Positions 33,401-41,673 of a DNA stretch of 43,502 nucleotides are shown in pieces. How positions within the stretch are numbered: position 1 is the stretch's first letter; each line of letters starts with the position of its first letter. Source of the DNA: Candidatus Micrarchaeia archaeon. GTDB taxonomy: Archaea; Micrarchaeota; Micrarchaeia; Anstonellales; Bilamarchaeaceae. The notes beneath the pieces were generated by a model, which saw only the letters and a list, made by a program, of their open reading frames with translations, was not told where the DNA came from and did not search any database. The DNA lies in NCBI GenBank assembly GCA_041650355.1, contig JBAZLI010000001.1:1-43502 (forward strand). The letters are read 5' to 3'. A program made the position numbers and the translations under genes.

Positions 33401-34281
33401 TGGCCGTTCCCGCTTCCGCTCACGTGCGTCTGTGTGTAGGATGCGCCCGCGCCAGCACTAAGGTTCAGATAGTTCATGTACCTGTCTCTTATGCTGCACA
33501 TAGCATCCTCGGCTGCCCCCGGCAGGTCAGGCACGAAGCCGCACCACCTGTCGCTTAGAGGGAAATAGTACCTTCCCTCTTCAAAATCGGAAATGCTTTC
33601 CCCGATTCCGAACCTGTATGAGTTTACGAATATCCCGCTCCCCTTCTTGAGTTTCTTCATGGTCTTGTTGTCTAAAGTGTAGAAGTTGCACATCGCGTTA
33701 TATAGATTAATAGTGTACGAAGAGCCGAGGTTCTGGTACATGGGGTTCTTCGCGGGCTCTGGAAGGAAGGAGTGCTGGGGCGAGTATTTTATGTTCCCGC
33801 ACAGCATGGTCTTGCAATCCGTATCAATGCCCATCTCGCTGCGCTCGGTGCAAATCGGAACCGAGTAATTGTAACTCTGGTCCGGCGCGCTCTCGTTCAC
33901 CGCGTTTATGAAGCAATAGCCGATGTTGTTGCACGGGTGCGAAGTGTTCGAGGGGGAATAGTTGCTGCAGTCCAGCACGCTGTATCCTGAAGTGGTGTAT
34001 TTGATGTATATTGTTTCGTTGCGCCCAGGGGTGGAATTCGCGAGCGTGCAGAACCGCGTCGTGCATTTCAGCCCGTTCGAGAGCGTGTTCCCGTTGCACA
34101 ATTCCTCAGACCCTGAGGAATCAGGAGGGTCGTCAGGGCCTGGCTGTGTGTAGAGGTTGCACGTGCCCTGGAGCGCGTCCGCGAGCTTGCAGCACGGGCC
34201 GTTCATGTTCGGCGTGAAACAGCCCAGGAGCAGGAGCAGGGCGAAAGCCGAAACTGCGAGCGCAATCCTTCCCATGGTCAT
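30403..34281 (-). CDS. Large cysteine-rich exported protein, probable lipoprotein, unknown function
   Basis: 1292 residues, no family recognised. The N-terminus (MGRIALAVSAFALLLLLGC) is a signal peptide ending in a lipobox-like LLLGC, so the mature protein may be lipid-anchored at that cysteine. No other membrane helix is evident. About 60 cysteines are spread along the chain, many in close pairs (CDSC, CPNC, CELC, CVKC, CTPC, RCC), and Asn-x-Ser/Thr sites are frequent, as expected for a disulfide-rich glycoprotein outside the cell. A region near residues 700-1000 contains AGVIPVVWYVNG and SASIVIIGTDDMDQ, which look like core strands of an enzyme-like alpha/beta fold, but I cannot name it. 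The ATG at 34281 overlaps the upstream stop (ATGA); ATG 34275 is the alternative. Confidence 0.85.
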   Translation of the reverse strand: MTMGRIALAVSAFALLLLLGCFTPNMNGPCCKLADALQGTCNLYTQPGPDDPPDSSGSEELCNGNTLSNGLKCTTRFCTLANSTPGRNETIYIKYTTSGYSVLDCSNYSPSNTSHPCNNIGYCFINAVNESAPDQSYNYSVPICTERSEMGIDTDCKTMLCGNIKYSPQHSFLPEPAKNPMYQNLGSSYTINLYNAMCNFYTLDNKTMKKLKKGSGIFVNSYRFGIGESISDFEEGRYYFPLSDRWCGFVPDLPGAAEDAMCSIRDRYMNYLNLSAGAGASYTQTHVSGSGNGQLCTDELIYIMVDYKADGAHLLVTDTAFNTGDTPLDEKWWHDNCQASNPSFIGGKGPSTTSGDFQHGEWHELEVLPGHFEPGSLTLTAGFSGGACSLGSASTTGGAIQLPGQCSASGAQSGTFSYSYDGFRLDFSGDPRRFDPCTLNNRSVCSQDGNLDFAPAPSGQYVMTTFTEGTGQFATSYVMPANRFYKENLLEAYLADASSMDSTEMMDFECSSSGDCLSGLCMKEDSGYERSFCVDSSNGLKNCLCYEVGMRARPGNAVYCEPYMVNDTWGVERATYTSADGTVKDADPILFFTNKSEHGNAIGEAYMNEDNFTQTFLYRSCHPGYNVAAGEGGQKINISDLGACKPDDGVFGLAIDSFLKLDNTYGWCDSCTLATMVGIDLDYYFKKYQRVIPSTGQTLPYVFNCPATTCNDMQGVAVGVMDDMGGCELCGKKVNDYMENLALLRNRVDNYHKAGVIPVVWYVNGTLGYAEAQSGTYETYHNCRIRAQDIEPYVDDMESSIRNILLGNYFYYVPDASPFFEDEETDCATNRNPRKYDEKIKCPSPITASGAESNYDMGEFGSPGGDSYADPPEGTEGEQAVELGWWSYNVKHMTCNWTGYYHFLGRAIGNSASIVIIGTDDMDQLVLRNRSIMLKEQGNCPNCLAAVYSQNANVTKLAKALGCNSPYSCSATSVPAGYYVDVIVYDFRANDAAGADREKAILDASTETSRNMLANFGKPSFPYNFVIDDSANGWEAYNDTLSAMKYLLGNQTDLVNSGQFALFYKKWFRNDNESLVTPMAGSSGRPPTFKDEKFCAIQKAINIYLNPIKRKTLVNEIATVASTSDEAKCVKCTDTEIQFGQCDPACENGVECTLPAGAASHDGYRCQFNTAVEPCTPCANYGDAKLSCTYTYPDDSTSTALFQINELDQLYGDIIASMPKEQRCCLSYVDPQTSQIYNYTYSKSVGEGMTVTPVRFPKSGNESLDCGLNKDSGEFCGVQLPIKDYLIECKTG

Positions 34282-35348
34282 ATCACTCTCGATGCAAGCC
34301 TGTAAATCTCCTGGCTCTCCCCTCCGAACAACGTCGTTAGATAGCGCACGAATATCAGCGTTATGCTTAAAATCACTATTGGCTGGAGTATGAGGCCGTA
34401 ATAGAGCTTGGACAGTTCCGCGGCGCCCTCGTTTATGCTCACTGCACCGAAAAAGTCCGAGCCGGTCTGGGTCTGGGGCGCCATGGTAATTATGGATACC
34501 GCGCCGCTGAAGGTGGGCCACGGGAAAGTGATTGCCGAGGGGTCGGAAAGGTCCACGTACATGCCCGGCACCTTGATGAAGCTCGGGTCGGTTATCACGA
34601 ACAGGAACGGGAAGATTATGTAGAAGCCCAGGGCTAGCGCTATGAAGAACGCGCCTATGCCCCGCGTGAACGGTATCGCGCGCAGCACTATCCCTATGGG
34701 GAGGAACATTGTGAGCATGTTCGCTGAGATGTAATGTATCGCTCCTATATAGGCGTTCAGCGCTATCAGGAGGAGCACGGATATGTGCGCCAGCATGCGG
34801 TAGCTTTCAATCTGGGTATAAAGCTGCGAGATTTGGGTCTGCCAGATGTAGGCGCCCTGCATGTATATCGGTATCCCGAAAAGGCCCCACATGAGCCCGA
34901 ATTTCTTGAACGGGTCGCGGGCTGAGAAATATATGCGCTCGTAGAGCATGGTCATGTAGGTCGCTTTCTCGGTGAGCTTGCATTCCACGAAGTCGAACGG
35001 ATTGACTCCGCTGGAAAGCTCTATCTTGCCGTACATGTCGCAGCTCACGCTGGCTCCGCTGAAATAGAGCAGCATGACCTGGAAAATGCCGTTCAGTATC
35101 ACGAGCACCATCACCGCGAGGAGCGCGGTGAAGAGCGCGTCGTAGAGGTGGCTCTTCGTGCTCCGCTTGAGCTCCTCCACGTTGAACGCGTAGGCCAGCA
35201 TGTACACGAGCCCGTAGAAGAAAATCACCACCATCATGGACAGCACTACCATGGTGCCCCAGCCGCCCATCCAGTCCACGAACTCGGTGCCTGAAAACCC
35301 GGTTATCACACCGCCAAGGCCGGTTTCTGGACTAGGGTAATAAGACAT
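34278..35348 (-). CDS. TrbL/VirB6-like polytopic membrane protein (core only)
   Basis: 356 residues, the plainest member of the six-protein set. It lacks a cleavable signal. Helices flank a cytosolic segment with FNVEELKRSTKSHLYDALFT (55-74). An outside loop with C103 and C123 follows. The shared motif is P217-x5-R223-x4-T-R229-x2-G232-x14-P247. The cytosolic tail begins VRYLTTLFGGE and ends SRVI. The general plan (helices, central cytosolic Arg turn, no enzyme motif) resembles TrbL/VirB6 inner-membrane channel proteins of type IV secretion; that relation is inference from pattern. ATG 35348 follows the upstream stop by 2 nt, with GGTGTGATT as SD; its stop overlaps the lipoprotein start. Confidence 0.88.
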   Translation of the reverse strand: MSYYPSPETGLGGVITGFSGTEFVDWMGGWGTMVVLSMMVVIFFYGLVYMLAYAFNVEELKRSTKSHLYDALFTALLAVMVLVILNGIFQVMLLYFSGASVSCDMYGKIELSSGVNPFDFVECKLTEKATYMTMLYERIYFSARDPFKKFGLMWGLFGIPIYMQGAYIWQTQISQLYTQIESYRMLAHISVLLLIALNAYIGAIHYISANMLTMFLPIGIVLRAIPFTRGIGAFFIALALGFYIIFPFLFVITDPSFIKVPGMYVDLSDPSAITFPWPTFSGAVSIITMAPQTQTGSDFFGAVSINEGAAELSKLYYGLILQPIVILSITLIFVRYLTTLFGGESQEIYRLASRVI

Positions 35349-35350
35349 AA

Positions 35351-38300
35351 TCACACCATTTGGGTAAGCCTGCTCAAATCTATTTCCTCTCCCATCAGGC
35401 GCCCCACATACGCTGCCGCTGCAGCGGCTCCGAGAAGCGCCATCGTTGGGAGAAGCACAGAGTAGAAGAAAGCTTTCATCGAGATTCCTGCAGCGAACGC
35501 CATGTCGCCTGGCTGCACTTCAGGGCCGTTGTAGCCGCCTCCGCTGAATGCGTTCGCGGAAACCTTGAGGCTGCTCTCCAGGTGCGGGGCAGGTATATTG
35601 ATTAGGTCAGGGTCCGTGGAGCCCACGGTCGCGTAGAGCACTGCAAGGATTGACGGATACACTACGTAGAGCGCGAAGAGCACTGCCAGAAGTATCGAGC
35701 CGAAGCCGCGCATGAACGGGAGCGAGCGCGTCACTATGGCTATGGGGAACATGAACAGGAACAGCCCGCTTCCCACATACTTGAGGAAGAATATGTGCAT
35801 GAACGCCGAGAAGAATGAGAGCGTCGCGGAATTCATCAGGAGCATGAAGCCCGAAGACATGTAGGAAGCGCCGGCCTGGGGGGACGTGGACGCTCCTGTG
35901 CCGCCTATGGAAAGGAAGCACCAGAGCGGGCATTTCCATGTCGAGTAAACCTCTTCTATATTTATCGCGCCCAAGTAGTACCTGTTCTCCAGTATGGCGA
36001 CGTGCGAGAGCTTCGCGGCCCTGAGCAGGTACGCCTCCGCGCCTTCATAAACTGACGCAGAGGAGGTGGAAGCGGCGCCCACTATGGAGGCCATGTCAGC
36101 AACCGTGAACAGGCAGAACGAGTTGAGCAGCACTATCATTATGAATATGAACGCTGCGGACATCACGAGCTGCACTGCCTCGGTCCTTGACCATACTGAA
36201 AGTTTGGGGTCGCTCAGCGCCTGGGAAGCAGCGAACACCAGCCCTATAATCATCGCGGCAAGTATTCCTGCTAAAAGCGAAACCGGGTAGATGTTCTCGT
36301 TGAGCACAGTGTAGAAGTCCTGGGAGCAGAAGAAGCCCGAGCCGCCTGGCTGGCCTGAGCTGCTGACCTCGAAAACCACTTCCCGCTGCATCATGCCGCC
36401 TGCAGCGCTGAACGCGTAAACGTGCAGGGTGTGCGTTCCATCGGAAGGGTCCAGCGTAATCGGCCCGCCGCATTCCACGTCTGTTTCAGGGCCGCTGTTG
36501 AGCTTCCACGAGCAGCGCACCGCCCCGCTTACATCGTAGTCCACGTGCACCGGCGTTGAAGTTACGTTCTGTCCTGAGACCGGGCTGTTTATTGTGAGCG
36601 CGAGGGGAGCCGCAGTGTCCACAACGAAAGAGACGCTCGCGCTTGCTGTGTTGCCTGCGCTATCCCTTGCTGAAACGGTCACTGTGTGGGGAAGCGAGGA
36701 AAGCGAGCCGAGCGTAATGTTCATGCAGCTGGGAAGAGGAATTGGCCCCCCTGAATCGAGCGCATAGCTGCACGAGGCGTTCTCGGAAATCGAATATTGG
36801 AGCGGTATTGAAGATTGATAATACGTCTTGCCCTCAGGGCTGGCTATGCTGATTGCCGGCGGAACGCTGTCCACCGTGAAATTGACCGTAACGTTCACTA
36901 TGGTGGTGCCGTTGGTCGCGTAAACCGCGAGCGCGTGCCTGCCTTCTGCGAGGGACGCGAGGGTGGCGTTCCAGCAATTCGGAAGGTTAACGCTCGCTCC
37001 CCCGTCCAGGGTGTACCAGCAGGAGCTCGCGAGCTTCACAGTGTAGTTCAGCCTCGCTGCAGTGACGTTGTAAACTTTCTGGACAGGGCTCTGCACCTGG
37101 AGCGAGAGTGCGTTGCTGGTTATCTGGAATGTAACGTTCACTATTGCTGAATGGCAGTTTTGGTCCCTTGCATGCACCTTTACGGTGTGGTTGCCCACAC
37201 CCAAGCCAGTTGGGGTAGCATTCGAGCAGTTAGCCAAACTTTTGTAAGGGCCGTTGTCCACGGCGTATTCGCATATATTGAATCCCGCGGCAGTGTAGTT
37301 GAGCTCGATGGGGGTAAACGGAGGATATACACCGGCTTCGAGCGGGCTCTGTATGGTGAGGTTCGGGTCAGGATACGTGTTTATGCCTGCGAGCCACATG
37401 GAATACGGGGTTGGTGATGAATAAGAAGTTGCGCCTGCCGCCACGTAGCTGGTGTCGGACAGCGGAATCACCGCGGAGATGCTGTTCACGCCCCTGAACG
37501 TCTCGTTAGCGGTCATGTTCCCTTCCGAATCCAGTTTTGAAATCATAGCCCCGGTCCCGCTGCAGCCTGCTCCTTGCCCGCCTAGCACATAGCCGCCGTC
37601 CGGGATCTGCGTGATTGAGTTGGCCCGCGTGGCAGAAGAAAATTCATATGCTTTCTCCCAAACCACGTCGCCGTTGCCGGCTGTTTTTACAATGTATATT
37701 CCTAGATACTTGTCGCCGGCGAGCACGAATCCGCCTGGAATTGAAATCAGGGAATTGCCGTATTCCCACCCGTCGCTTTCGCCATAGGTCCTGTTCCAAA
37801 GGTGCGTGCCGGCAAGGTCGGTCCTTATGAGCCAGAAGTCAGAATTGAAGGAACCTGGAGGAGTGATGTCCCCGAGCACGGCGTAGCCGTCGGGAAGCGC
37901 GACAATTTCCCTGGCCAGGTCGCTTTGGCTCCCTCCGAACGTTTTGCTCCAGTCCACCGCGTGGCTGCTTTCGTCAACTTTGAAGAGCAAAACGTCACTG
38001 TAGAATGCCGGGGCCGTGTATCCAACAGCCACGTAGCCGCCCGGGCCGGCCACGACTGAAATTGCTGCCTGTCCCCCTGCGCCGCCGTAAGTGACGTTCC
38101 ACAAGTGGTTGCCGTTCCGGTCAAGAGCGATTATCCACGCGTCACTGCCCACGGCGCCGAAAGATTCCGTGGAGCCGGCCACCACGTAGCCGCCGGGAGT
38201 TTCTATTATGCCGTTTCCCTGGTCTATTCCTGAGCCGCCGAACGTCTTCTGCCAAACGAGGTTGCCGCTCAGGTCTGTCTTTACCACGTAAATGTCCGAC

Positions 38301-38506
38301 GGCGCGCTGTAGTCGCTCGGGCTGGTGCTTCCGGCCAGCAGGTAAGCGTCTGATGTTTTTATCATGGTTGAAAGCGAAGATGCACCTGAACCCGGGAACG
38401 TCCTGTTCCACTCCACGCCGAAAATGGCGAACGAGGATGAGGAGAGCAGGGCCGCGGCTAGCAGGAGCACGAATGCCTTTCCGCCTGCAAACTCCGTTGT
38501 CATCAT
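35351..38506 (-). CDS. Fusion of beta-propeller, four Ig-like domains and a TrbL/VirB6-like membrane core
   Basis: 1051 residues. A signal peptide (residues 9-28) leads into a propeller-like repeat region (about 30-385) with units of roughly 50 residues such as GGYVVAGSTES, SDAWIIALDRNGNHLWNVTYG and PDGYAVLGD. Four Ig-like repeats follow at about 84-residue spacing (cysteines near 411, 495, 578 and 662), each with a Cys pair and most with an Asn-x-Thr just after. From about 745 the membrane core begins: SLLAGILAAMIIGLVFAASQ, the cytosolic SDPKLSVWSRTEAVQ, an outside loop with a Cys pair (CPLWC), and the motif P921-x5-R927-x4-M-R933-x2-G936-x14-P951. The tail is MGEEIDLSRLTQMV. The start overlaps the upstream stop (ATGA at 38506; ATG 38503 is also possible). 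Longer open sequence upstream is a shadow. Confidence 0.9.
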   Translation of the reverse strand: MMTTEFAGGKAFVLLLAAALLSSSSFAIFGVEWNRTFPGSGASSLSTMIKTSDAYLLAGSTSPSDYSAPSDIYVVKTDLSGNLVWQKTFGGSGIDQGNGIIETPGGYVVAGSTESFGAVGSDAWIIALDRNGNHLWNVTYGGAGGQAAISVVAGPGGYVAVGYTAPAFYSDVLLFKVDESSHAVDWSKTFGGSQSDLAREIVALPDGYAVLGDITPPGSFNSDFWLIRTDLAGTHLWNRTYGESDGWEYGNSLISIPGGFVLAGDKYLGIYIVKTAGNGDVVWEKAYEFSSATRANSITQIPDGGYVLGGQGAGCSGTGAMISKLDSEGNMTANETFRGVNSISAVIPLSDTSYVAAGATSYSSPTPYSMWLAGINTYPDPNLTIQSPLEAGVYPPFTPIELNYTAAGFNICEYAVDNGPYKSLANCSNATPTGLGVGNHTVKVHARDQNCHSAIVNVTFQITSNALSLQVQSPVQKVYNVTAARLNYTVKLASSCWYTLDGGASVNLPNCWNATLASLAEGRHALAVYATNGTTIVNVTVNFTVDSVPPAISIASPEGKTYYQSSIPLQYSISENASCSYALDSGGPIPLPSCMNITLGSLSSLPHTVTVSARDSAGNTASASVSFVVDTAAPLALTINSPVSGQNVTSTPVHVDYDVSGAVRCSWKLNSGPETDVECGGPITLDPSDGTHTLHVYAFSAAGGMMQREVVFEVSSSGQPGGSGFFCSQDFYTVLNENIYPVSLLAGILAAMIIGLVFAASQALSDPKLSVWSRTEAVQLVMSAAFIFIMIVLLNSFCLFTVADMASIVGAASTSSASVYEGAEAYLLRAAKLSHVAILENRYYLGAINIEEVYSTWKCPLWCFLSIGGTGASTSPQAGASYMSSGFMLLMNSATLSFFSAFMHIFFLKYVGSGLFLFMFPIAIVTRSLPFMRGFGSILLAVLFALYVVYPSILAVLYATVGSTDPDLINIPAPHLESSLKVSANAFSGGGYNGPEVQPGDMAFAAGISMKAFFYSVLLPTMALLGAAAAAAYVGRLMGEEIDLSRLTQMV

Positions 38507-39435
38507 ATCAGCCTGCCCAAAGCGTGAACGTCCACCTCTGCCCCCGCGATGGAGGAAAGGTACCTTATGGAAATGACCGCGACCGCGAGCGAAACCACCA
38601 CGCACAGCGTGGCGTCCATTATCGCGTAGTACAGGAGCGGGCGTATTATGGCGTCGCGGTTTTGTATCGCGCCCTGGAACGTCGCTATGGCCGCGTTCTC
38701 GTTGCCTGTCCCCTGGATCGCGTAGTGATCGCACGATTGGACGTTTATGGGCGAGGGGTCCGAGACTGGAACGCTCGGGTCCGCAATTATGCCGTGAAGG
38801 TAGCTGTAAGTTATGGGCATCACGACGTAAAACGCGAGCCCCACCGCCATCAGGAGCCCGCCTGCGCCCCGCGTGTACTTGAACGTGCGCATGAAGAGGC
38901 CGAGCGGGAAGAAGAGCGTGAATATGTACGTCTCGGCGAAATCCATCAGGAACATCATGCCCTGGAGCTCTGCGAGCGCGGTCGCGGTGAGCTGGAAGCC
39001 CAGTGAAAGCGCCGGGCCAAGCATCCTGAATCCCGAGCAGGAGCTGACGCCGAAGCCCGCGGCAGAGAAGCTGCACCATATGGACTTGCTCCCTTCCTTC
39101 CCGAGTTCCATCGCGGCTTTTCCGAGTATGCCGTTTATATCGGTTATCTTGTCTATCGTGGCGCCCACGTCCGCAGTGGCGCTTATGTGCGCGCCCTGCA
39201 CGATGGGCTGCACCACTGCTATGAATCCGGCCACCATGACCGCGGTGATCATCACCTGGAACAGTTCCTCTTTTGCAAGGAATTTCAATTCGTTGGATTC
39301 AATGCCATAGCCTACTGCGAACAATATGCCGAGCGCAGCGACCGACGCGAGTATCGCCACTATGCTGAGGTCCTGCCACGCAGACTGGGCAAAGGCAAGC
39401 GGAACCAGCAGGAGCGCGAGCATCAGTTTTTTCAT
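38503..39435 (-). CDS. TrbL/VirB6-like polytopic membrane protein with signal peptide
   Basis: 310 residues. Signal peptide MKKLMLALLLVPLAFAQS, then a helix, the cytosolic segment ESNELKFLAKEELFQ (46-60), a second helix and an outside region with C121 and C133. The shared core motif is P177-x5-R183-x4-T-R189-x2-G192-x14-P207. A further outside loop and last helix lead to the tail IRYLSSIAGAEVDVHALGRL, which ends in I. It is the best compact example of the family with a cleavable signal, and fixes the topology: N-terminus outside, Arg turn and tail inside. The ATG at 39435 follows the upstream TGA with no gap. Confidence 0.9.
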   Translation of the reverse strand: MKKLMLALLLVPLAFAQSAWQDLSIVAILASVAALGILFAVGYGIESNELKFLAKEELFQVMITAVMVAGFIAVVQPIVQGAHISATADVGATIDKITDINGILGKAAMELGKEGSKSIWCSFSAAGFGVSSCSGFRMLGPALSLGFQLTATALAELQGMMFLMDFAETYIFTLFFPLGLFMRTFKYTRGAGGLLMAVGLAFYVVMPITYSYLHGIIADPSVPVSDPSPINVQSCDHYAIQGTGNENAAIATFQGAIQNRDAIIRPLLYYAIMDATLCVVVSLAVAVISIRYLSSIAGAEVDVHALGRLI

Positions 39436-41673
39436 TCACAGCACCTTCGCGTAGCCCGGAATTTCGAAGTCCCCTCCGAATATGGGCGAGAATCCCCTGA
39501 TGAACATGAGCGTGACCGCGATGTTGATGAGCGGCAGCAAATAGGCCGGAAGGAGCATCCGGCTCACGTTCTTTATGTCCTCCCTCCCGAACATGCCTTC
39601 GCTGGATTTTTTCGCGAATTCGGCAGCGGTGAGGAGCGCGGGCTTGAGGAACGTCCCGGTAGTGCAGTCTTCGGCGCAGCTGAGCGCCACGTAGGGCTTG
39701 AAGAAGCAGTAGTCCTTGGGAACGTCCAGGCAGGAATTGCACCTCGCGCTAGGCTTGGAGCAGTTGCGCCCGTAGCACTGGCACGTGTGCGTGTTGTTGT
39801 TCCAGAACCTGTCGCTCGGGTGGTTGAGGCACGTACCCGCGGTGTTCGAGGAGCACTCGTAGTGCCGCACCACCTGCAGGTCGGTCCCAGTCACCACTTC
39901 CTCGTTGTCAGGGCTTTCGTCCACGCTCGGCTGCTGGGAAACCGTGACGTTGCCTCCGCTCGTGGTCGCGTAAAAATTCGCGCAGTCGCTCACCCCTTCC
40001 ACGAAAATGCAGCACTCCGGACCCGAGCACTCACAGTCCGGCATCTCGGGAACTATGTAGGCGCAGGATTCCGCAGGGTCCATGTCGGCCTTGCAGTTCA
40101 TCGTTGCCTGCGAGTAATCGTTCGTGTAGGTTGCCCCGGTCGTAGGGTCGGTAAGGCTGGATTGGGTGCAGCTTTCTGGCCTTCCGGAAATGTCGCTCAC
40201 CACCTGGCCCTGCGCGTCGAGCGTCTGTCTCAGAAGCGCAATCCGGCAGTTGAACGGCGCGGAAACCGGGCTGGAATAGCTGAAACCCGGCTCGAAGCAG
40301 GACGTGCAGTCCGCGTTGAGCGGCGCAATCACCTTGCAGTCGTCGGGGCAGATAGGGGTATTGTCTGCATTAAGGCAAACGTCCGAAGACCCGCCCGCTA
40401 TTGCCACTTCCCGGACTATTTTGCACCCACGGGGCATTTCCATGCACGCGAGCTCGACTTTCGCGTTGGAGCATTCATAGATTGAGTAGGGATATGGAAG
40501 TTCCCTGCAATAGTCCGGGCAATAGTAGTCCCCGAACTCGTTGTTGTGCCCGTTCCGGGCATGGGTGGAATTTATTTCAATGGAGATGTTCTCGCACGAG
40601 CCTGCGTTCCCGTACGAAAAGCGCGAGCCGTTCTCCAATCCTTCCAGGATGGCGCGGCGCTCAGATTCGGATATTGTGCTCCCGGAAGGCTTGTTATCCT
40701 CTATTATCTCGGTTATATTGTAATATCCGGTACTTTGGTCCGAAATGGAATACGCAATCGGCGCCTCCATCCCGCATTCCTTCGGGCAGTCCGGGTTCGG
40801 CATCGCGAAAAGCCGGTCGCCGTAAACGGCAACATTGAGCGTTATCATGTTCCACAGGTACATCATCGGGAAGACGAACATTATGCCCAGCGCGACAGCC
40901 ATGAGCATGCCGCCGGCGCGCCTGGTGAGGAAGAAGCCGCGCCCCACTATCCCTATCAGCAGGAGCACCGGCCCGACCAAGTAAGCAACCTTGTTCACGA
41001 AGAACTGCTGCACCCCGAGCGCGTATATTATCGAGCCGAACATCTCTATTTCCTGGTTGTAGCGCTCCACGTCCAGTATGAGGAAGCCGTTGTTCGCCCA
41101 GCTTATGTAGCCCCAGAGGCAGGGCGGAATCAGGAGCGTGCCGCAGGAAAACGTCTGCCTTTCCGATGCTGTGGAGCCTGCGCTCACGCTCGCGGTGAAA
41201 GCTGAACGCGAGCTTTCCTGGGAAAGGTTGATGAGGCCGTCTAAGTAGACATTGGAGACCTTTATCAGGCAGAATTCAGAAGAGTCGCACTGCACCGGGC
41301 TTCCGGGCGACCTGTTCACCTCGTCCGCGACCGCCATGTCCACGAAAACCAGGCATCCTATTGTGGCTAGCACTATCACCACAGTCACTATCGTCTGGGC
41401 CCACTCCACGTTCGCCCATGCCTTGAGGTCGGGAAGGTTGAGCGGGTCTGCAATCATGCGCGCGAACCCCACGAGGAACACCATTATCAGCGCTAATGTT
41501 ACCGAAAGCTCCTTCCACTGGTTGAGAATCCCGGTGGAGTAGAAGGGCGAGCCTGCTTCCACAGCGCCCAGGCCCTGCTCGGTCTCCTTCACGACTTCGC
41601 TCACGTTGGATGCAGCGGCAAACGCGGAGCCTGCCAGAACGGCAAACAGCAGGAGCAATAGTATCCTTCTCAT
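39436..41673 (-). CDS. TrbL/VirB6-like membrane protein with a large cysteine-rich outside insert
   Basis: 745 residues. Signal peptide MRRILLLLLFAVLAGSAFA, two helices flanking the cytosolic stretch ADPLNLPDLKAWANVEWAQ (76-92), an outside Cys pair (C129, C135), and the core motif with Leu in place of the first Pro: L239-x5-R245-x4-T-R251-x2-G254-x14-P269. Between that helix (about 280) and the last helix (about 700) lies an outside insert of roughly 400 residues with some 35-40 cysteines, often close together (CECSGPECC, CQCYGRNC, CNSC). The tail is IRGFSPIFGGDFEIPGYAKV plus L. The start ATG overlaps the upstream stop (ATGA). The insert matches no domain I know. Confidence 0.9.
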   Translation of the reverse strand: MRRILLLLLFAVLAGSAFAAASNVSEVVKETEQGLGAVEAGSPFYSTGILNQWKELSVTLALIMVFLVGFARMIADPLNLPDLKAWANVEWAQTIVTVVIVLATIGCLVFVDMAVADEVNRSPGSPVQCDSSEFCLIKVSNVYLDGLINLSQESSRSAFTASVSAGSTASERQTFSCGTLLIPPCLWGYISWANNGFLILDVERYNQEIEMFGSIIYALGVQQFFVNKVAYLVGPVLLLIGIVGRGFFLTRRAGGMLMAVALGIMFVFPMMYLWNMITLNVAVYGDRLFAMPNPDCPKECGMEAPIAYSISDQSTGYYNITEIIEDNKPSGSTISESERRAILEGLENGSRFSYGNAGSCENISIEINSTHARNGHNNEFGDYYCPDYCRELPYPYSIYECSNAKVELACMEMPRGCKIVREVAIAGGSSDVCLNADNTPICPDDCKVIAPLNADCTSCFEPGFSYSSPVSAPFNCRIALLRQTLDAQGQVVSDISGRPESCTQSSLTDPTTGATYTNDYSQATMNCKADMDPAESCAYIVPEMPDCECSGPECCIFVEGVSDCANFYATTSGGNVTVSQQPSVDESPDNEEVVTGTDLQVVRHYECSSNTAGTCLNHPSDRFWNNNTHTCQCYGRNCSKPSARCNSCLDVPKDYCFFKPYVALSCAEDCTTGTFLKPALLTAAEFAKKSSEGMFGREDIKNVSRMLLPAYLLPLINIAVTLMFIRGFSPIFGGDFEIPGYAKVL

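Noticed and set aside
35351..38506. Possible mis-assembly or gene fusion artefact joining the Ig-like stalk to a channel core
   Set aside because: The frame is unbroken, codon and base use do not change at the junction, and predicted topology (stalk outside, first helix next) is sensible. It remains worth a read-level check.
38507..39079. N-terminal extension of the propeller-Ig-TrbL protein
   Set aside because: The sequence is the out-of-frame image of the gene at 38503-39435. A signal peptide begins at the ATG at 38506, which overlaps the upstream stop as in the rest of the operon. The same reasoning removed extensions at 34282-34521, 41674-42384, 42750-43175 and 19417-19893.
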